The notes beneath the pieces were generated by a model that saw only the letters and a program-made list of their open reading frames with translations, was not told the origin of the DNA and did no database searches. 32,121 bases of DNA from Candidatus Omnitrophota bacterium (GTDB lineage Bacteria > Omnitrophota > Gorgyraeia > Zapsychrales > JAHFFX01). The stretch lies in contig JAHFFW010000027.1 of NCBI GenBank assembly GCA_023247725.1, positions 1 through 32,121 on the forward strand. Reading direction: 5' to 3'. How positions within the stretch are numbered: position 1 is the stretch's first letter; every line of letters begins with the position of its first letter. The position numbers and the translations under genes were made by a program. Positions 8,241 through 17,418 of this stretch are shown here, piece by piece.

Positions 8241-9554
8241 ATGCTAAACAATCAAGTCATTGCGAAATATTTCTTTAATACTTCCTGGCTGGGGCTGGAA
8301 AAATTGGTCCGAATCGGCCTATCGATCATTATCGGTGCGCTCGTCGCCCGATATCTCGGCCCGGAACAATTTGGCATGCTCAATTTTGCGATCGCAATGG
8401 TATTACTTTTCTCCACATTGTCAACCTTAGGCTTGGAAGGCATCATAGTTCGGGAACTCGTCCAATTTCCATCTCAAACGGAAAGAATACTTGGGACAGG
8501 GCTGGTATTGCGATTGATAGGATTTCTGCTTGCTGCTACCGGTGTCCTGTGGGTGACGCGGGTGTTGGGACTCAATTCCCTGTTAACGTCACTGATCTTG
8601 GTCTTGGCCGCAGGTTATTTTTTCCAGTCCTTTCAAGTGTTCGATTATTATTTTCAGGCTCACGTCTTAGCCCGATATTCCTCTTACTCTCAACTTTTGT
8701 CACTCATATTCACATCCGCGGCCAAGATAGGCCTCATTTTGCTAAATGCCCCGCTCATTTGGTTTGGGGTCGTGACACTTTCGGAAAGCATTCTGATTGC
8801 GTCTTTTTTTTTCCTTTTCTTCTGGTTCATGGAGAAACGAGTCTGTCTTCGTTTCGATTCTTCTCTGGCCAAGAAATTTCTAAAGAACTCCTGGCCACTG
8901 ATCTTCTCGGGAGCATTTGTATCGATTTACATACGGATCGACCAAATCATGATCAACGAAATGGTTTCTTCTTCAGCAGTAGGCTACTATTCGGCGGCGG
9001 TGAGTATCTGTGAGATCCTGTATTTTTTCCCCATGATCATTAATACCTCTCTTTTCCCGGCCATCATTCAATCTCAGCAAAGTGATAAGAATCATTACCG
9101 AAACCGACAGCAATCTCTTTATTATCTCCTAATTCTTTTTTCACTGGGAACCATTCTCTTTTTCCTCTTTTTTAGCAAACCCGTTGTCTACCTTCTGTTC
9201 GGCCATAATTATCATTCGGCGGCCGATGTACTAAGAATTTATATCTGGACATCCCTCTTCGTTGGATTTGGAGTCACCAGCGAACGGACGTTGTTGGTGG
9301 AGAATCTTCAACATATTTCTCTATTGAGAACGCTCTTGGGCGGAGCCACGAATGTCATTTTGAATCTCTTATTCATTCCACGCTGGGGAATCGTGGGAGC
9401 GGCATGGGCTACCGTAATCGCGCAGGCCGTAGCCTGTTATTTAAGCCTGGCCTTATTCAAAGAAACACGGGAGACCTTTATCCTGATGTCTGAATCGCTC
9501 AATCCGTTTCATTTCGTAAAAAAATTCCGAAACCTCCCTAAGCTGATAGCCTAA
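8241..9554 (+). CDS. Polysaccharide flippase (Wzx / MATE-like oligosaccharide transporter)
   Basis: 437 aa polytopic; 'GALVARYLGPEQFGMLNFAIAMVLLFSTLSTLGLEGIIVRELV'; 'IRIDQIMINEMVSSSAVGYYSAA'. Confidence 0.9.
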   Translation: MLNNQVIAKYFFNTSWLGLEKLVRIGLSIIIGALVARYLGPEQFGMLNFAIAMVLLFSTLSTLGLEGIIVRELVQFPSQTERILGTGLVLRLIGFLLAATGVLWVTRVLGLNSLLTSLILVLAAGYFFQSFQVFDYYFQAHVLARYSSYSQLLSLIFTSAAKIGLILLNAPLIWFGVVTLSESILIASFFFLFFWFMEKRVCLRFDSSLAKKFLKNSWPLIFSGAFVSIYIRIDQIMINEMVSSSAVGYYSAAVSICEILYFFPMIINTSLFPAIIQSQQSDKNHYRNRQQSLYYLLILFSLGTILFFLFFSKPVVYLLFGHNYHSAADVLRIYIWTSLFVGFGVTSERTLLVENLQHISLLRTLLGGATNVILNLLFIPRWGIVGAAWATVIAQAVACYLSLALFKETRETFILMSESLNPFHFVKKFRNLPKLIA

Positions 9555-9560
9555 ACAGTC

Positions 9561-10409
9561 ATGAGCAAAAGAGATTTCAGAATATACTGGTCGGAAAAAA
9601 TATATAAAGCATATGCCTCTGTTTTCTCGAGGCCGCAATTCTCTGGCTTCAATAGGATTTTATTTCATCTTGGTTTAAGAGGCCTGGGAGTCCTTAACTA
9701 TCAGAATTTTAATATCAGCGGGGAATATGATTTTCTTCTACGATTTCTTAAGAGCTGTCATTCAGCCATCGTCATTGATATTGGTGCCAACGAAGGAAAG
9801 TACGCCTCGACGGTCAAAATACTCAATAAAGCTGTGGAGGTGTATGCCTTTGAGCCCCATCCTAGAATCTTCAAGAAATTGGAAGAAAGTGCCGCTCGAC
9901 TTCAGTTTCACGCATTCAACTACGCCTTACATGAACAGACTGGAAAATCGTTTCTTTTCGATTATTTGGAGCAACCGGAAGGTTCGGAGCATTCGAGCAT
10001 GAATCCCTCGGCCTTTCAAGAGTTCTATCATAAGAAATCCACCCGATATGAAATTATTACTTCAATGTTGGATCATTTTATTGAAGAGAAAAAAATAAAG
10101 ACCTTAGACCTGGTTAAAATCGATGCGGAGGGCCAGGAATTGGCTATTTTGCGGGGCGCGCGCCAAGCCCTTCGTCAGAATTCCATCAAGGTGATCCAAT
10201 TTGAATTCAACTATCTGAATGTCTTCAACGGAGAATTTATGAAATCTTTCCATGATTTGTTGCCTGATTTCCATTTCTTCCGGATCTTATCCCACGGACT
10301 GCTGGATTTGAAAGATTATGATCCGTTAGAATGGGAAATCTTCGCATTTCAGAATATCGTTGCGGTTCATCGTCAGGAACTGGCAAACTTTACTCAAAAA
10401 TTCAAATAG
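9561..10409 (+). CDS. FkbM family methyltransferase
   Basis: 'IVIDIGANEGKYASTVKIL...VYAFEPHPRIF', 'LDLVKIDAEGQELAILRGA'. Confidence 0.9.
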   Translation: MSKRDFRIYWSEKIYKAYASVFSRPQFSGFNRILFHLGLRGLGVLNYQNFNISGEYDFLLRFLKSCHSAIVIDIGANEGKYASTVKILNKAVEVYAFEPHPRIFKKLEESAARLQFHAFNYALHEQTGKSFLFDYLEQPEGSEHSSMNPSAFQEFYHKKSTRYEIITSMLDHFIEEKKIKTLDLVKIDAEGQELAILRGARQALRQNSIKVIQFEFNYLNVFNGEFMKSFHDLLPDFHFFRILSHGLLDLKDYDPLEWEIFAFQNIVAVHRQELANFTQKFK

Positions 10410-10417
10410 TTAATTTT

Positions 10418-11359
10418 ATGCAAGTACAACCGCTTGATTCCATGCCCGATGCTAATCGGCAATCCTTTTCAACACCAGTCTTGTTGATCATGTTTAACCG
10501 TCCCGAGACGACAGCCAGGGTATTTCAAGCAATCCGTCAAGCCAGGCCAAAACAATTGTTTATAGCAGCCGACGGGCCTCGACCGGAAGTCTCTGAGGAC
10601 GTTAACAATTGCGCCCGCGCTCGCGAAATCGTGAAGACAATCGACTGGGATTGTGATGTGCAAACGCTTTTTAACGAAAAGAATGAGGGATGCCGGATCG
10701 CCCCCGGCAAAGCGATCACCTGGTTCTTTGACCATACTGAAGAAGGGATCATTCTGGAAGACGACTGCGTCCCCCACCCGACATTCTTTCCATACTGCCA
10801 GGAATTGTTGCACCAGTATCGTAACGATCAACGGATTATGATGATCTCCGGTGACAATTTTCAATTTGGCCAGAACCAAACCGAATACAGTTATTATTTT
10901 TCAGAATATCCGCACATCTGGGGCTGGGCGACCTGGAGGAGGGCTTGGAGGTTTTACGATGTCCACATGCAGCTTTGGCCGGAAATCGTCAATAAACAAT
11001 GGCTGGCCAGCATGGTCGATTCGCAGGAACTTTCATACTGGCGATACATATTCGAGGAAACCTACCAAGGCAGAATTAACACCTGGGATTATCAGTGGGT
11101 TTTTTCCTGTTGGCTACAGAATGGCTTGACCATTCTGCCGCAGCTCAATCTTGTTTCCAACATTGGCTTCGGAGATGAGGCCATTCATACCCGAGATAAA
11201 TCGAAATTAGCGAATATTCCTGTGCAAGGACTGAGTTTCCCATTAAAACATCCCTCTTACATCCTTAGAAATATGAACGCTGATCGAAAGACACGAAAAT
11301 TATTTGGACTTGATAGCTGCTTGCCGGGAATACTGAGAAAAATCTGGAGACGATCGTGA
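10418..11359 (+). CDS. GT2-like glycosyltransferase (nucleotide-diphospho-sugar transferase, HlpA-annotated type)
   Basis: 'TPVLLIMFNRPETTARVFQAIRQARPKQLFIAADGPR', 'GIILEDDCVPHPTFFPYCQELL', 'WGWATWRRAWRFYD'. ATG at 10418 preferred over the ORF-track start at 10331, which overlaps the upstream CDS. Confidence 0.82.
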   Translation: MQVQPLDSMPDANRQSFSTPVLLIMFNRPETTARVFQAIRQARPKQLFIAADGPRPEVSEDVNNCARAREIVKTIDWDCDVQTLFNEKNEGCRIAPGKAITWFFDHTEEGIILEDDCVPHPTFFPYCQELLHQYRNDQRIMMISGDNFQFGQNQTEYSYYFSEYPHIWGWATWRRAWRFYDVHMQLWPEIVNKQWLASMVDSQELSYWRYIFEETYQGRINTWDYQWVFSCWLQNGLTILPQLNLVSNIGFGDEAIHTRDKSKLANIPVQGLSFPLKHPSYILRNMNADRKTRKLFGLDSCLPGILRKIWRRS

Positions 11360-12111
11360 ACTGCAAAATTTGTCAAAAACCCACATCTTCATTTGCCAAC
11401 GCTAAGATTCGATCTCAATACCAGGTCGCTTATTTTCGTTGCGCTCACTGCGGATTTATCCAGACTGAAGATCCGTATTGGTTGGCAGAAGCGTACCAAG
11501 AAGCTATCAATCAGAGCGACACCGGGCTTTTGCAGCGCAATATCCTCATGGCCAACATCACGGGTCTGATCATCCGGTTTCTCATCAAAGAACGTGGAAA
11601 TTTTATCGATTATGGATCCGGATATGGACTTTTCGTGCGGCTCATGAGAGATAAAGGATTCTCGTTTCGTTGGTTTGATACGTACTGCCAGAATATTTTT
11701 GCGCGAGGGTTTGAACATCATCAAGGCCTGGTCCCTTATCATCTATTAACCGCATTTGAAGTGATGGAGCACCTGGTGGATCCACTCCAAGAAATTCCAA
11801 AAATGCTCAAATTATCTCCCAATATCCTTTTCTCCACGCTACTTCTTCCGTCGCCGGTTCCTGCGCCACAGGAATGGTGGTATTACGGCCTTGAGCATGG
11901 CCAACATATTTCCTTTTACACCCGTGCCTCATTGGAGGTGATCGCCTCTCATTTCGGATTATATCTGTATTCCAATCCACTCAATCGCCAAATTCATCTT
12001 CTTTCGGAAAAAAAGTGTTCCCCGTTTTTATTTTCTATTTTATCAAATTTAACATTGAGTTCACTGTTTCAAGCCTTTATCCCGTCCCATCCCTTAGACC
12101 GACCATTTTAA
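11356..12111 (+). CDS. Class I SAM-dependent methyltransferase with N-terminal CxxC zinc-ribbon-like segment
   Basis: 'NCKICQKP...FRCAHCGFIQTEDPYWLAEAY', 'FIDYGSGYGLFVRLMRDKG', 'LTAFEVMEHLVDPLQEI'. GTG start overlapping the previous stop. Confidence 0.78.
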   Translation: MNCKICQKPTSSFANAKIRSQYQVAYFRCAHCGFIQTEDPYWLAEAYQEAINQSDTGLLQRNILMANITGLIIRFLIKERGNFIDYGSGYGLFVRLMRDKGFSFRWFDTYCQNIFARGFEHHQGLVPYHLLTAFEVMEHLVDPLQEIPKMLKLSPNILFSTLLLPSPVPAPQEWWYYGLEHGQHISFYTRASLEVIASHFGLYLYSNPLNRQIHLLSEKKCSPFLFSILSNLTLSSLFQAFIPSHPLDRPF

Positions 12112-12156
12112 GAATTACGCCCGAGATTTTTATATTCCGCCTTCACTATAATCTCT

Positions 12157-13575
12157 TTAACCAGACGAAGCATGTTCCCGATGTTCCTGGCGAAGTCTTA
12201 AAATCCTTTGCAGCCAGAAATAACTCACGGTTAAAAACGGCAAGACCAATTTCCACAAGAATTTTTCGAAATAAAGCTTCGATCGTAACAACGAAGCCTG
12301 TACCCAAAAAAAATGGAAATTTTTTAAATCCAAACAGGCTAACCAGAAGTCCTTGCGCGAAACAACCGGCGCAATCTCCTGGACATTACTTTCCGTCATT
12401 TCCCCGTCCATGGGAAATCGGCCATAGACCTCCGCTTCACTAACACTTGGGCGAGAAATAAACTGGTCAAGCAATCGTTCTAAAACTGGAAAGCAATATT
12501 CCTCTCGGAACGTTTCGCTGGGACAATGGGCAAGGAACTTCTGACAAAAATGCAATATACTTTCCTGTTGAATTTGAATGCCCCAATCAACGACGGGCTG
12601 ATTGACGGGGCTTTCCAGAATTGGATAAAATTGGTTCGCTTTTTTGCCAAAGCCGATTGTTCGGCCTTCCTCGGATGCGGCAAAGGCCTCGTAAAGATGA
12701 TTGTTGCGAAGCTGAAACCGCCGCGAGCTCGAGGATAAATCAAAAAGAAAGGCCTGCAAGGTGTCACCCGCACATTTCTCGACGGCCTCGGTCAACCCAA
12801 AATAAAATCCGGTTATGCCCTTTTTCGGTTGACATCCTGCCTTCTGCAAGATTTTATTTAAGGCGACCTGTTGATTGCCCCTCCAACCAATATCCACCAA
12901 CCCATAACATTCCTCTTTGAGTAATCCCTCCTGCCTAAAATATCCTACGGTATTTTCAAAATCTTCTTTGGACCGCTGTTGAAACCAGCATTGAAAAATC
13001 TCCGAACGTAAACAATCCTTTAAGCGACTTTTTTCTTCGTTATTCAAGGTTCGATCGAAATCATTCTTGGCAAAGCGAAACTGATTGAGGATTTCATTCA
13101 TATCCTCCGGTGAAAGCCCCAGTCGCTTGCAGATCGAACGAATCGAAACCCTATACCACCAATCGGACATGACCCAGTCCATTTCCTTTTGGCCAAATTC
13201 TCTAATTGACGGAATCAGCCAGGCCTGGCGTGAACCATACAAATACTTAAACTCCGTATTGGTCGGATAACGTTCGACAATAAGACGGGCAATCTGAATC
13301 AGGACCTGTCCATCCCGGGCAAGAAAATACAAGGTTTTTATTTTCTCTTGGGCGGCCATTCTTATTACCCACCAGATAAAAAAGAAAAAAGTTGGGCCAA
13401 TCAAATCAGCGCCGGTATCCCAAATCGTTCGACTTTGCTGATCTGCATAATGACGAGACAAGCGCGTCACTCGACAAATCCCGGCCCAAAGGCCTCGATC
13501 ATCTCGAGGAAGACAACGACTTTGGAGGATCGCCTCTTCATAACCGGTCATTGGCAAAGGGGGAATGCTGTTCAT
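12157..13575 (-). CDS. COG5610-like protein, C-terminal part ('YFLARDG' Rossmann-like domain)
   Basis: 'LIGPTFFFFIWWVIRMAAQEKIKTLYFLARDGQVLIQIA', 'YGLVDIGWRGNQQVALNKIL'. Overlaps the upstream HAD ORF by ATGA. Confidence 0.65.
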   Translation of the reverse strand: MNSIPPLPMTGYEEAILQSRCLPRDDRGLWAGICRVTRLSRHYADQQSRTIWDTGADLIGPTFFFFIWWVIRMAAQEKIKTLYFLARDGQVLIQIARLIVERYPTNTEFKYLYGSRQAWLIPSIREFGQKEMDWVMSDWWYRVSIRSICKRLGLSPEDMNEILNQFRFAKNDFDRTLNNEEKSRLKDCLRSEIFQCWFQQRSKEDFENTVGYFRQEGLLKEECYGLVDIGWRGNQQVALNKILQKAGCQPKKGITGFYFGLTEAVEKCAGDTLQAFLFDLSSSSRRFQLRNNHLYEAFAASEEGRTIGFGKKANQFYPILESPVNQPVVDWGIQIQQESILHFCQKFLAHCPSETFREEYCFPVLERLLDQFISRPSVSEAEVYGRFPMDGEMTESNVQEIAPVVSRKDFWLACLDLKNFHFFWVQASLLRSKLYFEKFLWKLVLPFLTVSYFWLQRILRLRQEHREHASSG

Positions 13576-14354
13576 AAGTAACGCAAATATTTCATAGACC
13601 TTGCGAATTTCTTCAAATGATAAAAGCGCAGCTTTTCTTTCACCTCGGCATCGGTCAATCCGTAAATTCGTATTCCCATTTTAAAAGGAACATAGAGATC
13701 GCTGTGCACATCATCACCGCAATGACACAACTCATGGGGCTGACAGCGTTCTTCTTTTAAAATGTGATGAAACAATTCTCCGCTGTGTTTTTTTAAACCC
13801 AGGGCATTCGATATATAAATCTTATGGGAGTCAACGTCATAACCACTGACTTGACCCCGCGGGGAGTTTTTATCGTCGGGGGTCACAAAACTCCCCGACC
13901 CCTCACAGACTTTGCTGAGCATGGATTCGATTAAAGAAGCCGGAAGATAGGTGTCGGAAGTGAAAATGACGCGTCTGCCATTTTGTTTTAAACCTCTAAT
14001 TTCATTCCACGTCCAAGCAATGGGGCAAATGCTCTGGTATTCCAAATCTTTTTCGAGATTCATCAATTGGATGACCTGGTTGGTGTCTAGACCGCAGATG
14101 GCTTTTAACCGTCGATAAATATCTTCCAGCGCAATTTCCGAACGTTTTTGCCGCAGGGCCTGGATTCGGGCGCGGAGCTCAGCCTTCACGCGGCAGCGCC
14201 AGAAGTCCTCGATCAAGAAGGCGGGGAATTCTGAGGTCCGATTTCGTAACCCGCGTTGCATTAAAAAAAACAAATCCGTCGGGCGGGCGACCCACCGGGT
14301 GATGGCCGTGTCAAAGATATCGAAGGAAAAGACCCTTATTTCGTCAAGATTCAT
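13572..14354 (-). CDS. HAD-superfamily hydrolase (COG5610-like N-terminal part)
   Basis: 'IRVFSFDIFDTAITRWVARPTDLFFLMQ', 'RRVIFTSDTYLPASLIESML', 'CHCGDDVHSDLYVPFKMGI'. Confidence 0.8.
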   Translation of the reverse strand: MNLDEIRVFSFDIFDTAITRWVARPTDLFFLMQRGLRNRTSEFPAFLIEDFWRCRVKAELRARIQALRQKRSEIALEDIYRRLKAICGLDTNQVIQLMNLEKDLEYQSICPIAWTWNEIRGLKQNGRRVIFTSDTYLPASLIESMLSKVCEGSGSFVTPDDKNSPRGQVSGYDVDSHKIYISNALGLKKHSGELFHHILKEERCQPHELCHCGDDVHSDLYVPFKMGIRIYGLTDAEVKEKLRFYHLKKFARSMKYLRYL

Positions 14355-15577
14355 CGTTCCAAGCCCGCCAAAATCGTTTTGGGCAGAAAACTGTTAAAAT
14401 GTTCCCTCGAATTGCAGACAAAATAATCCGCATAACCCGGATTTTTAAGTCCTTCATTCAGTAATTTTTCCAAGGCGGTAATACAAGAATCCGCATCGCC
14501 AGCAACCGCCACCCCTCCTAGGTTAAACCGTTTGACGCGGCTTTCCAGGAGTCCGCCAGCGCTGACCAAAACGGGTTTTCGGAACAAAGAAGTTTTCGTT
14601 AACAAATTACTACTGTACGGAGGAAATTCTTCGTAGACGGCAAAAATCACATCACTGATCATGATGAGGGCATTAAATTCGGCCTCAGCGGAAATTTTTT
14701 GCAGATGAAAGAAGGCATTGTCATCCTCATACCCTTTGATCGCGGCGTTGAGCCGATCCATCTCTTGCTTCGATGTCCAGAAATTATTGGCCGAACCACA
14801 AACTAGAAAAAACCAATCCTTTGACTGACAGCGACGGGCCATCTCTAAAAAAGTGAAAATCCCTTTTCTGCGATCAATTAAACCTAAGAGCGAAATGATT
14901 TTTCTTTGCTTGGCTTTGGTTAAAATCCTCTGGCAAAGCGGCGTTTCCTGTGCCACCTGTTCGCAGGTAATTTCGGGAAAATGCACGACGGGACATTTTA
15001 CAATTTTCTGCAAATAGTTTACATTATCCTCCTGAAGCGTGCCAACGAGACGGCAACTCGAAACCCGAAAAACTGAAAAATTATTCAAACGGGCTTTGAG
15101 GTAATGACGTAGTCTCAATAGTCTATTTCTGAATAGTTGTGCATTCGCTTGATAAGGCAGATCCAAATGAATCAATAATCCACCCCACGCCCAGGGAAAA
15201 CGTTGCTGAAGGAAAGACAAAGGCAAGCAGCCTCTGATGTAATCATCAATTTTTAGAAACAGTACGAAATCCAGATTGGTGTTTTCCTTTTTTCCAAATA
15301 CACGCAGGTGACCGGCGGCTAATCGCCAATTGTGCCAAGATTGGAAAAAGGCAGTTAAGATTTTACCGTTCCCGGAAGGATAGCGAATCGGAAATCCTTG
15401 GATATTTTTTATTTTATCATCGGAGATGTTGGGGATGAGATTTTCAATGATTTTCTCGGGATGCTGGCAAAATAACACCACGCGAAAGTTGCCTTTCAGC
15501 AAACTTTCGGCGAAAATTTGCAAATACGTCGGGTGATGCCCATGCCAGTTGAAATCATATAAAGCAATCGTCTTCAT
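14351..15577 (-). CDS. GT-B type glycosyltransferase
   Basis: 'KTIALYDFNWHGHHPTYLQIFAESLL', 'IISLLGLIDRRKGIFTFLEMARRC', 'YSSNLLTKTSLFRKPVLVSAGGLLESRVKRFNLG'. ATGA overlap with the next gene. Confidence 0.78.
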   Translation of the reverse strand: MKTIALYDFNWHGHHPTYLQIFAESLLKGNFRVVLFCQHPEKIIENLIPNISDDKIKNIQGFPIRYPSGNGKILTAFFQSWHNWRLAAGHLRVFGKKENTNLDFVLFLKIDDYIRGCLPLSFLQQRFPWAWGGLLIHLDLPYQANAQLFRNRLLRLRHYLKARLNNFSVFRVSSCRLVGTLQEDNVNYLQKIVKCPVVHFPEITCEQVAQETPLCQRILTKAKQRKIISLLGLIDRRKGIFTFLEMARRCQSKDWFFLVCGSANNFWTSKQEMDRLNAAIKGYEDDNAFFHLQKISAEAEFNALIMISDVIFAVYEEFPPYSSNLLTKTSLFRKPVLVSAGGLLESRVKRFNLGGVAVAGDADSCITALEKLLNEGLKNPGYADYFVCNSREHFNSFLPKTILAGLER

Positions 15578-15774
15578 GAGTTTTCGTTCAAAATTCTTAA
15601 AAAGCTATGCCTTTGGGGCTCGAGGTGATAGCTAATTTTATACGATGTGACATTCTAACCAAAGGTATTTTAGAAAAAATAAATCTCGCCAATAAAAAAT
15701 AAAAAAATTATTATGATTTAAGGTAAAAAGCGAATTTTGGAAATCGGGTTCCTTTATCAAGAGAGGATAGCACC

Positions 15775-16005
15775 ATGCGCCTCGCCCTCTTCGACTTCAA
15801 CGGGACCGTCACTCATGAAGTCAATAGCAGAAATTTGACCGGACGCATCAACGGGCTCAATTGTCATGGCGAGGAAAAATTGCGGCGGATCAAGGAGCGT
15901 TATACCATCAAGGAATTTGAATGCATCTATGCCTGTGGGGATAATCCGTCGGATAAGGTGTTAAAAACGGTCGCGCAGGAATTTCATTACCGGTCTTTTT
16001 TATAG
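15775..16005 (+). pseudogene. Internally deleted paralog of the HAD phosphatase at 16825-17418 (76-aa intact ORF)
   Basis: MRLALFDFNGTV joined directly to LTGRINGLNCHGEEKLRRIKERYTIKEFECIYACGDNPSDKVLKTVAQEFHYRSF, which aligns to both ends of the full-length HAD; about 120 central residues are missing in frame. Confidence 0.8.
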
Positions 16006-16012
16006 ACCGCTC

Positions 16013-16041
16013 TGGACGCGATCGCTTTTATATGCTATATT
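16013..16041 (+). promoter_or_regulatory. Candidate sigma70-type promoter of the AbrB/PIN operon
   Basis: TGGACG (16013-16018), 17-nt spacer, TATATT (16036-16041), about 60 bp before the antitoxin start. Confidence 0.45.
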
Positions 16042-16043
16042 CG

Positions 16044-16070
16044 AATCAGAAATATTCTGATTTTCAGAAT
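16044..16070. promoter_or_regulatory. Overlapping palindromes, candidate autoregulatory operator
   Basis: AATCAGAA-ATA-TTCTGATT (16044-16062) overlapping ATTCTGA-TTT-TCAGAAT (16054-16070), directly downstream of the candidate -10. Confidence 0.5.
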
Positions 16071-16100
16071 TTAAACAATTAATCTCAAAGGAGCCCTCTT

Positions 16101-16379
16101 ATGGTTACGACAGTTCCTAAGCCCATCCGATTATTAGCCCGAGGACAACTGACACTCCCCAAAGAAGTCCGCGAGGCTTTAAAGCTGGAGGAAAACAGCC
16201 AGCTTAACACCTTCGCCATCGGTCGGTGCATTATCTTGACTCCCAAATCCTTAATGCGTTCGGCGTTTGCCAAAAATGTCCAAAAAGCCATGAAATCCCA
16301 GAAGCTCGGTCTAAAAGACCTGCTGGCTGATCTTAAAAAAGAACGACAACGGTATAATCGGGAACATTATGGCTTCTGA
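16101..16379 (+). CDS. AbrB/MazE-like (SpoVT-AbrB) antitoxin
   Basis: 'PIRLLARGQLTLPKEVREALKLEENSQLNTFAIGRCIILTP' swapped-hairpin AbrB pattern; AAAGGAG RBS at 16087-16093. Confidence 0.85.
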   Translation: MVTTVPKPIRLLARGQLTLPKEVREALKLEENSQLNTFAIGRCIILTPKSLMRSAFAKNVQKAMKSQKLGLKDLLADLKKERQRYNREHYGF

Positions 16380-16821
16380 TCGTTGGAAGGTCTTTTTAGA
16401 TACCAATATCTTTGTTGCTGGCCTATTCTCCCGCACCGGAGCCTCGGCGGCCATTTTAGACTTGGCGGAAGCCGAAGAGATACTTGCAGTTATTAGTGAA
16501 CAAATCCTGGAGGAGGTCTACCGGGTTTTGGAGATTAAATTCCCTCATCTGCTCCCGACTTTCCGCATTCTTATCAAAAATCTGGCACCCTTGCTGATTG
16601 AAAATCCTACGCGCACCTTAGCAAAAGAAGCGCTGGCGATTATTCATCCTAATGATGCTCCTATTTTAGTCGCAGCCAAAATGGCAAAAGTGGACTACCT
16701 TGTAACCCTCAACACAAAACACTTCCATACGGCCAAAGCCCGCAATTTCTTGTCTACTCCCATTGTAACTCCTGCCGAATTTCTGGAAGTGTTTCGGACG
16801 TTCTGGGAGAAGGCCGAATAA
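16369..16821 (+). CDS. PIN-domain toxin (putative type II TA ribonuclease)
   Basis: 'KVFLDTNIFVAGLFSRTGASAAILDLAE', 'HPNDAPILVAAKMAKVDYLVTLNTKHF' PIN acidic motifs. Overlaps the antitoxin gene. Confidence 0.88.
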   Translation: MASDRWKVFLDTNIFVAGLFSRTGASAAILDLAEAEEILAVISEQILEEVYRVLEIKFPHLLPTFRILIKNLAPLLIENPTRTLAKEALAIIHPNDAPILVAAKMAKVDYLVTLNTKHFHTAKARNFLSTPIVTPAEFLEVFRTFWEKAE

Positions 16822-16824
16822 TCC

Positions 16825-17418
16825 ATGCGCCTCGCCCTCTTCGACTTCGACGGGACCGTTGCCCGCAAAGACAGTTTTCTGGACTTTCTTGAATTTGCCG
16901 TGGGGCGTTATCGGCTATTCTTTGGGTTGGCGTGTCTGTCGCCCATTCTCATAGCGTATGCCATGAGGATCAAATCCAATTCACAGGCCAAAACCAGGGT
17001 CTTAAGTTATTTTCTCGGCGGATGGTCCGTCGCGGATTTCGAAAAGATCGCCGCCGATTATTCCCGCCTAAAACTGCAGAGCATCATCAAGCCATCGGCC
17101 CTGCAGCGGATCCAATGGCATCAGCGGCTTGGCCACAAGGTCACGATCGTCACGGCTTCTTTCGAAGACTATTTGCGAGGCTGGTGCACGGCCCATCATC
17201 TGGATGTGATGGGAAGCCGCGTGGAGGTCAATGACGGCAAACTCACCGGCCGGATTGCCGGAGAAAATTGTCACGGGGAAGAAAAGGTGCGGCGGATTAA
17301 GGAACACTACCCATTGAAGGACTTTGAATACATCTACGCCTACGGCGATCAACCCTCCGACAAAGTCTTAAAAACCATCGCCCACGAATTTCATTACCGC
17401 TCATTTGGAAAGGATTAG
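16825..17418 (+). CDS. HAD-IB family phosphatase
   Basis: 'MRLALFDFDGTVARKDSFLDFLEFAV', 'KVTIVTASFEDYL', 'YIYAYGDQPSDKVLKTIA'. Starts 3 nt after the PIN stop. Confidence 0.85.
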   Translation: MRLALFDFDGTVARKDSFLDFLEFAVGRYRLFFGLACLSPILIAYAMRIKSNSQAKTRVLSYFLGGWSVADFEKIAADYSRLKLQSIIKPSALQRIQWHQRLGHKVTIVTASFEDYLRGWCTAHHLDVMGSRVEVNDGKLTGRIAGENCHGEEKVRRIKEHYPLKDFEYIYAYGDQPSDKVLKTIAHEFHYRSFGKD

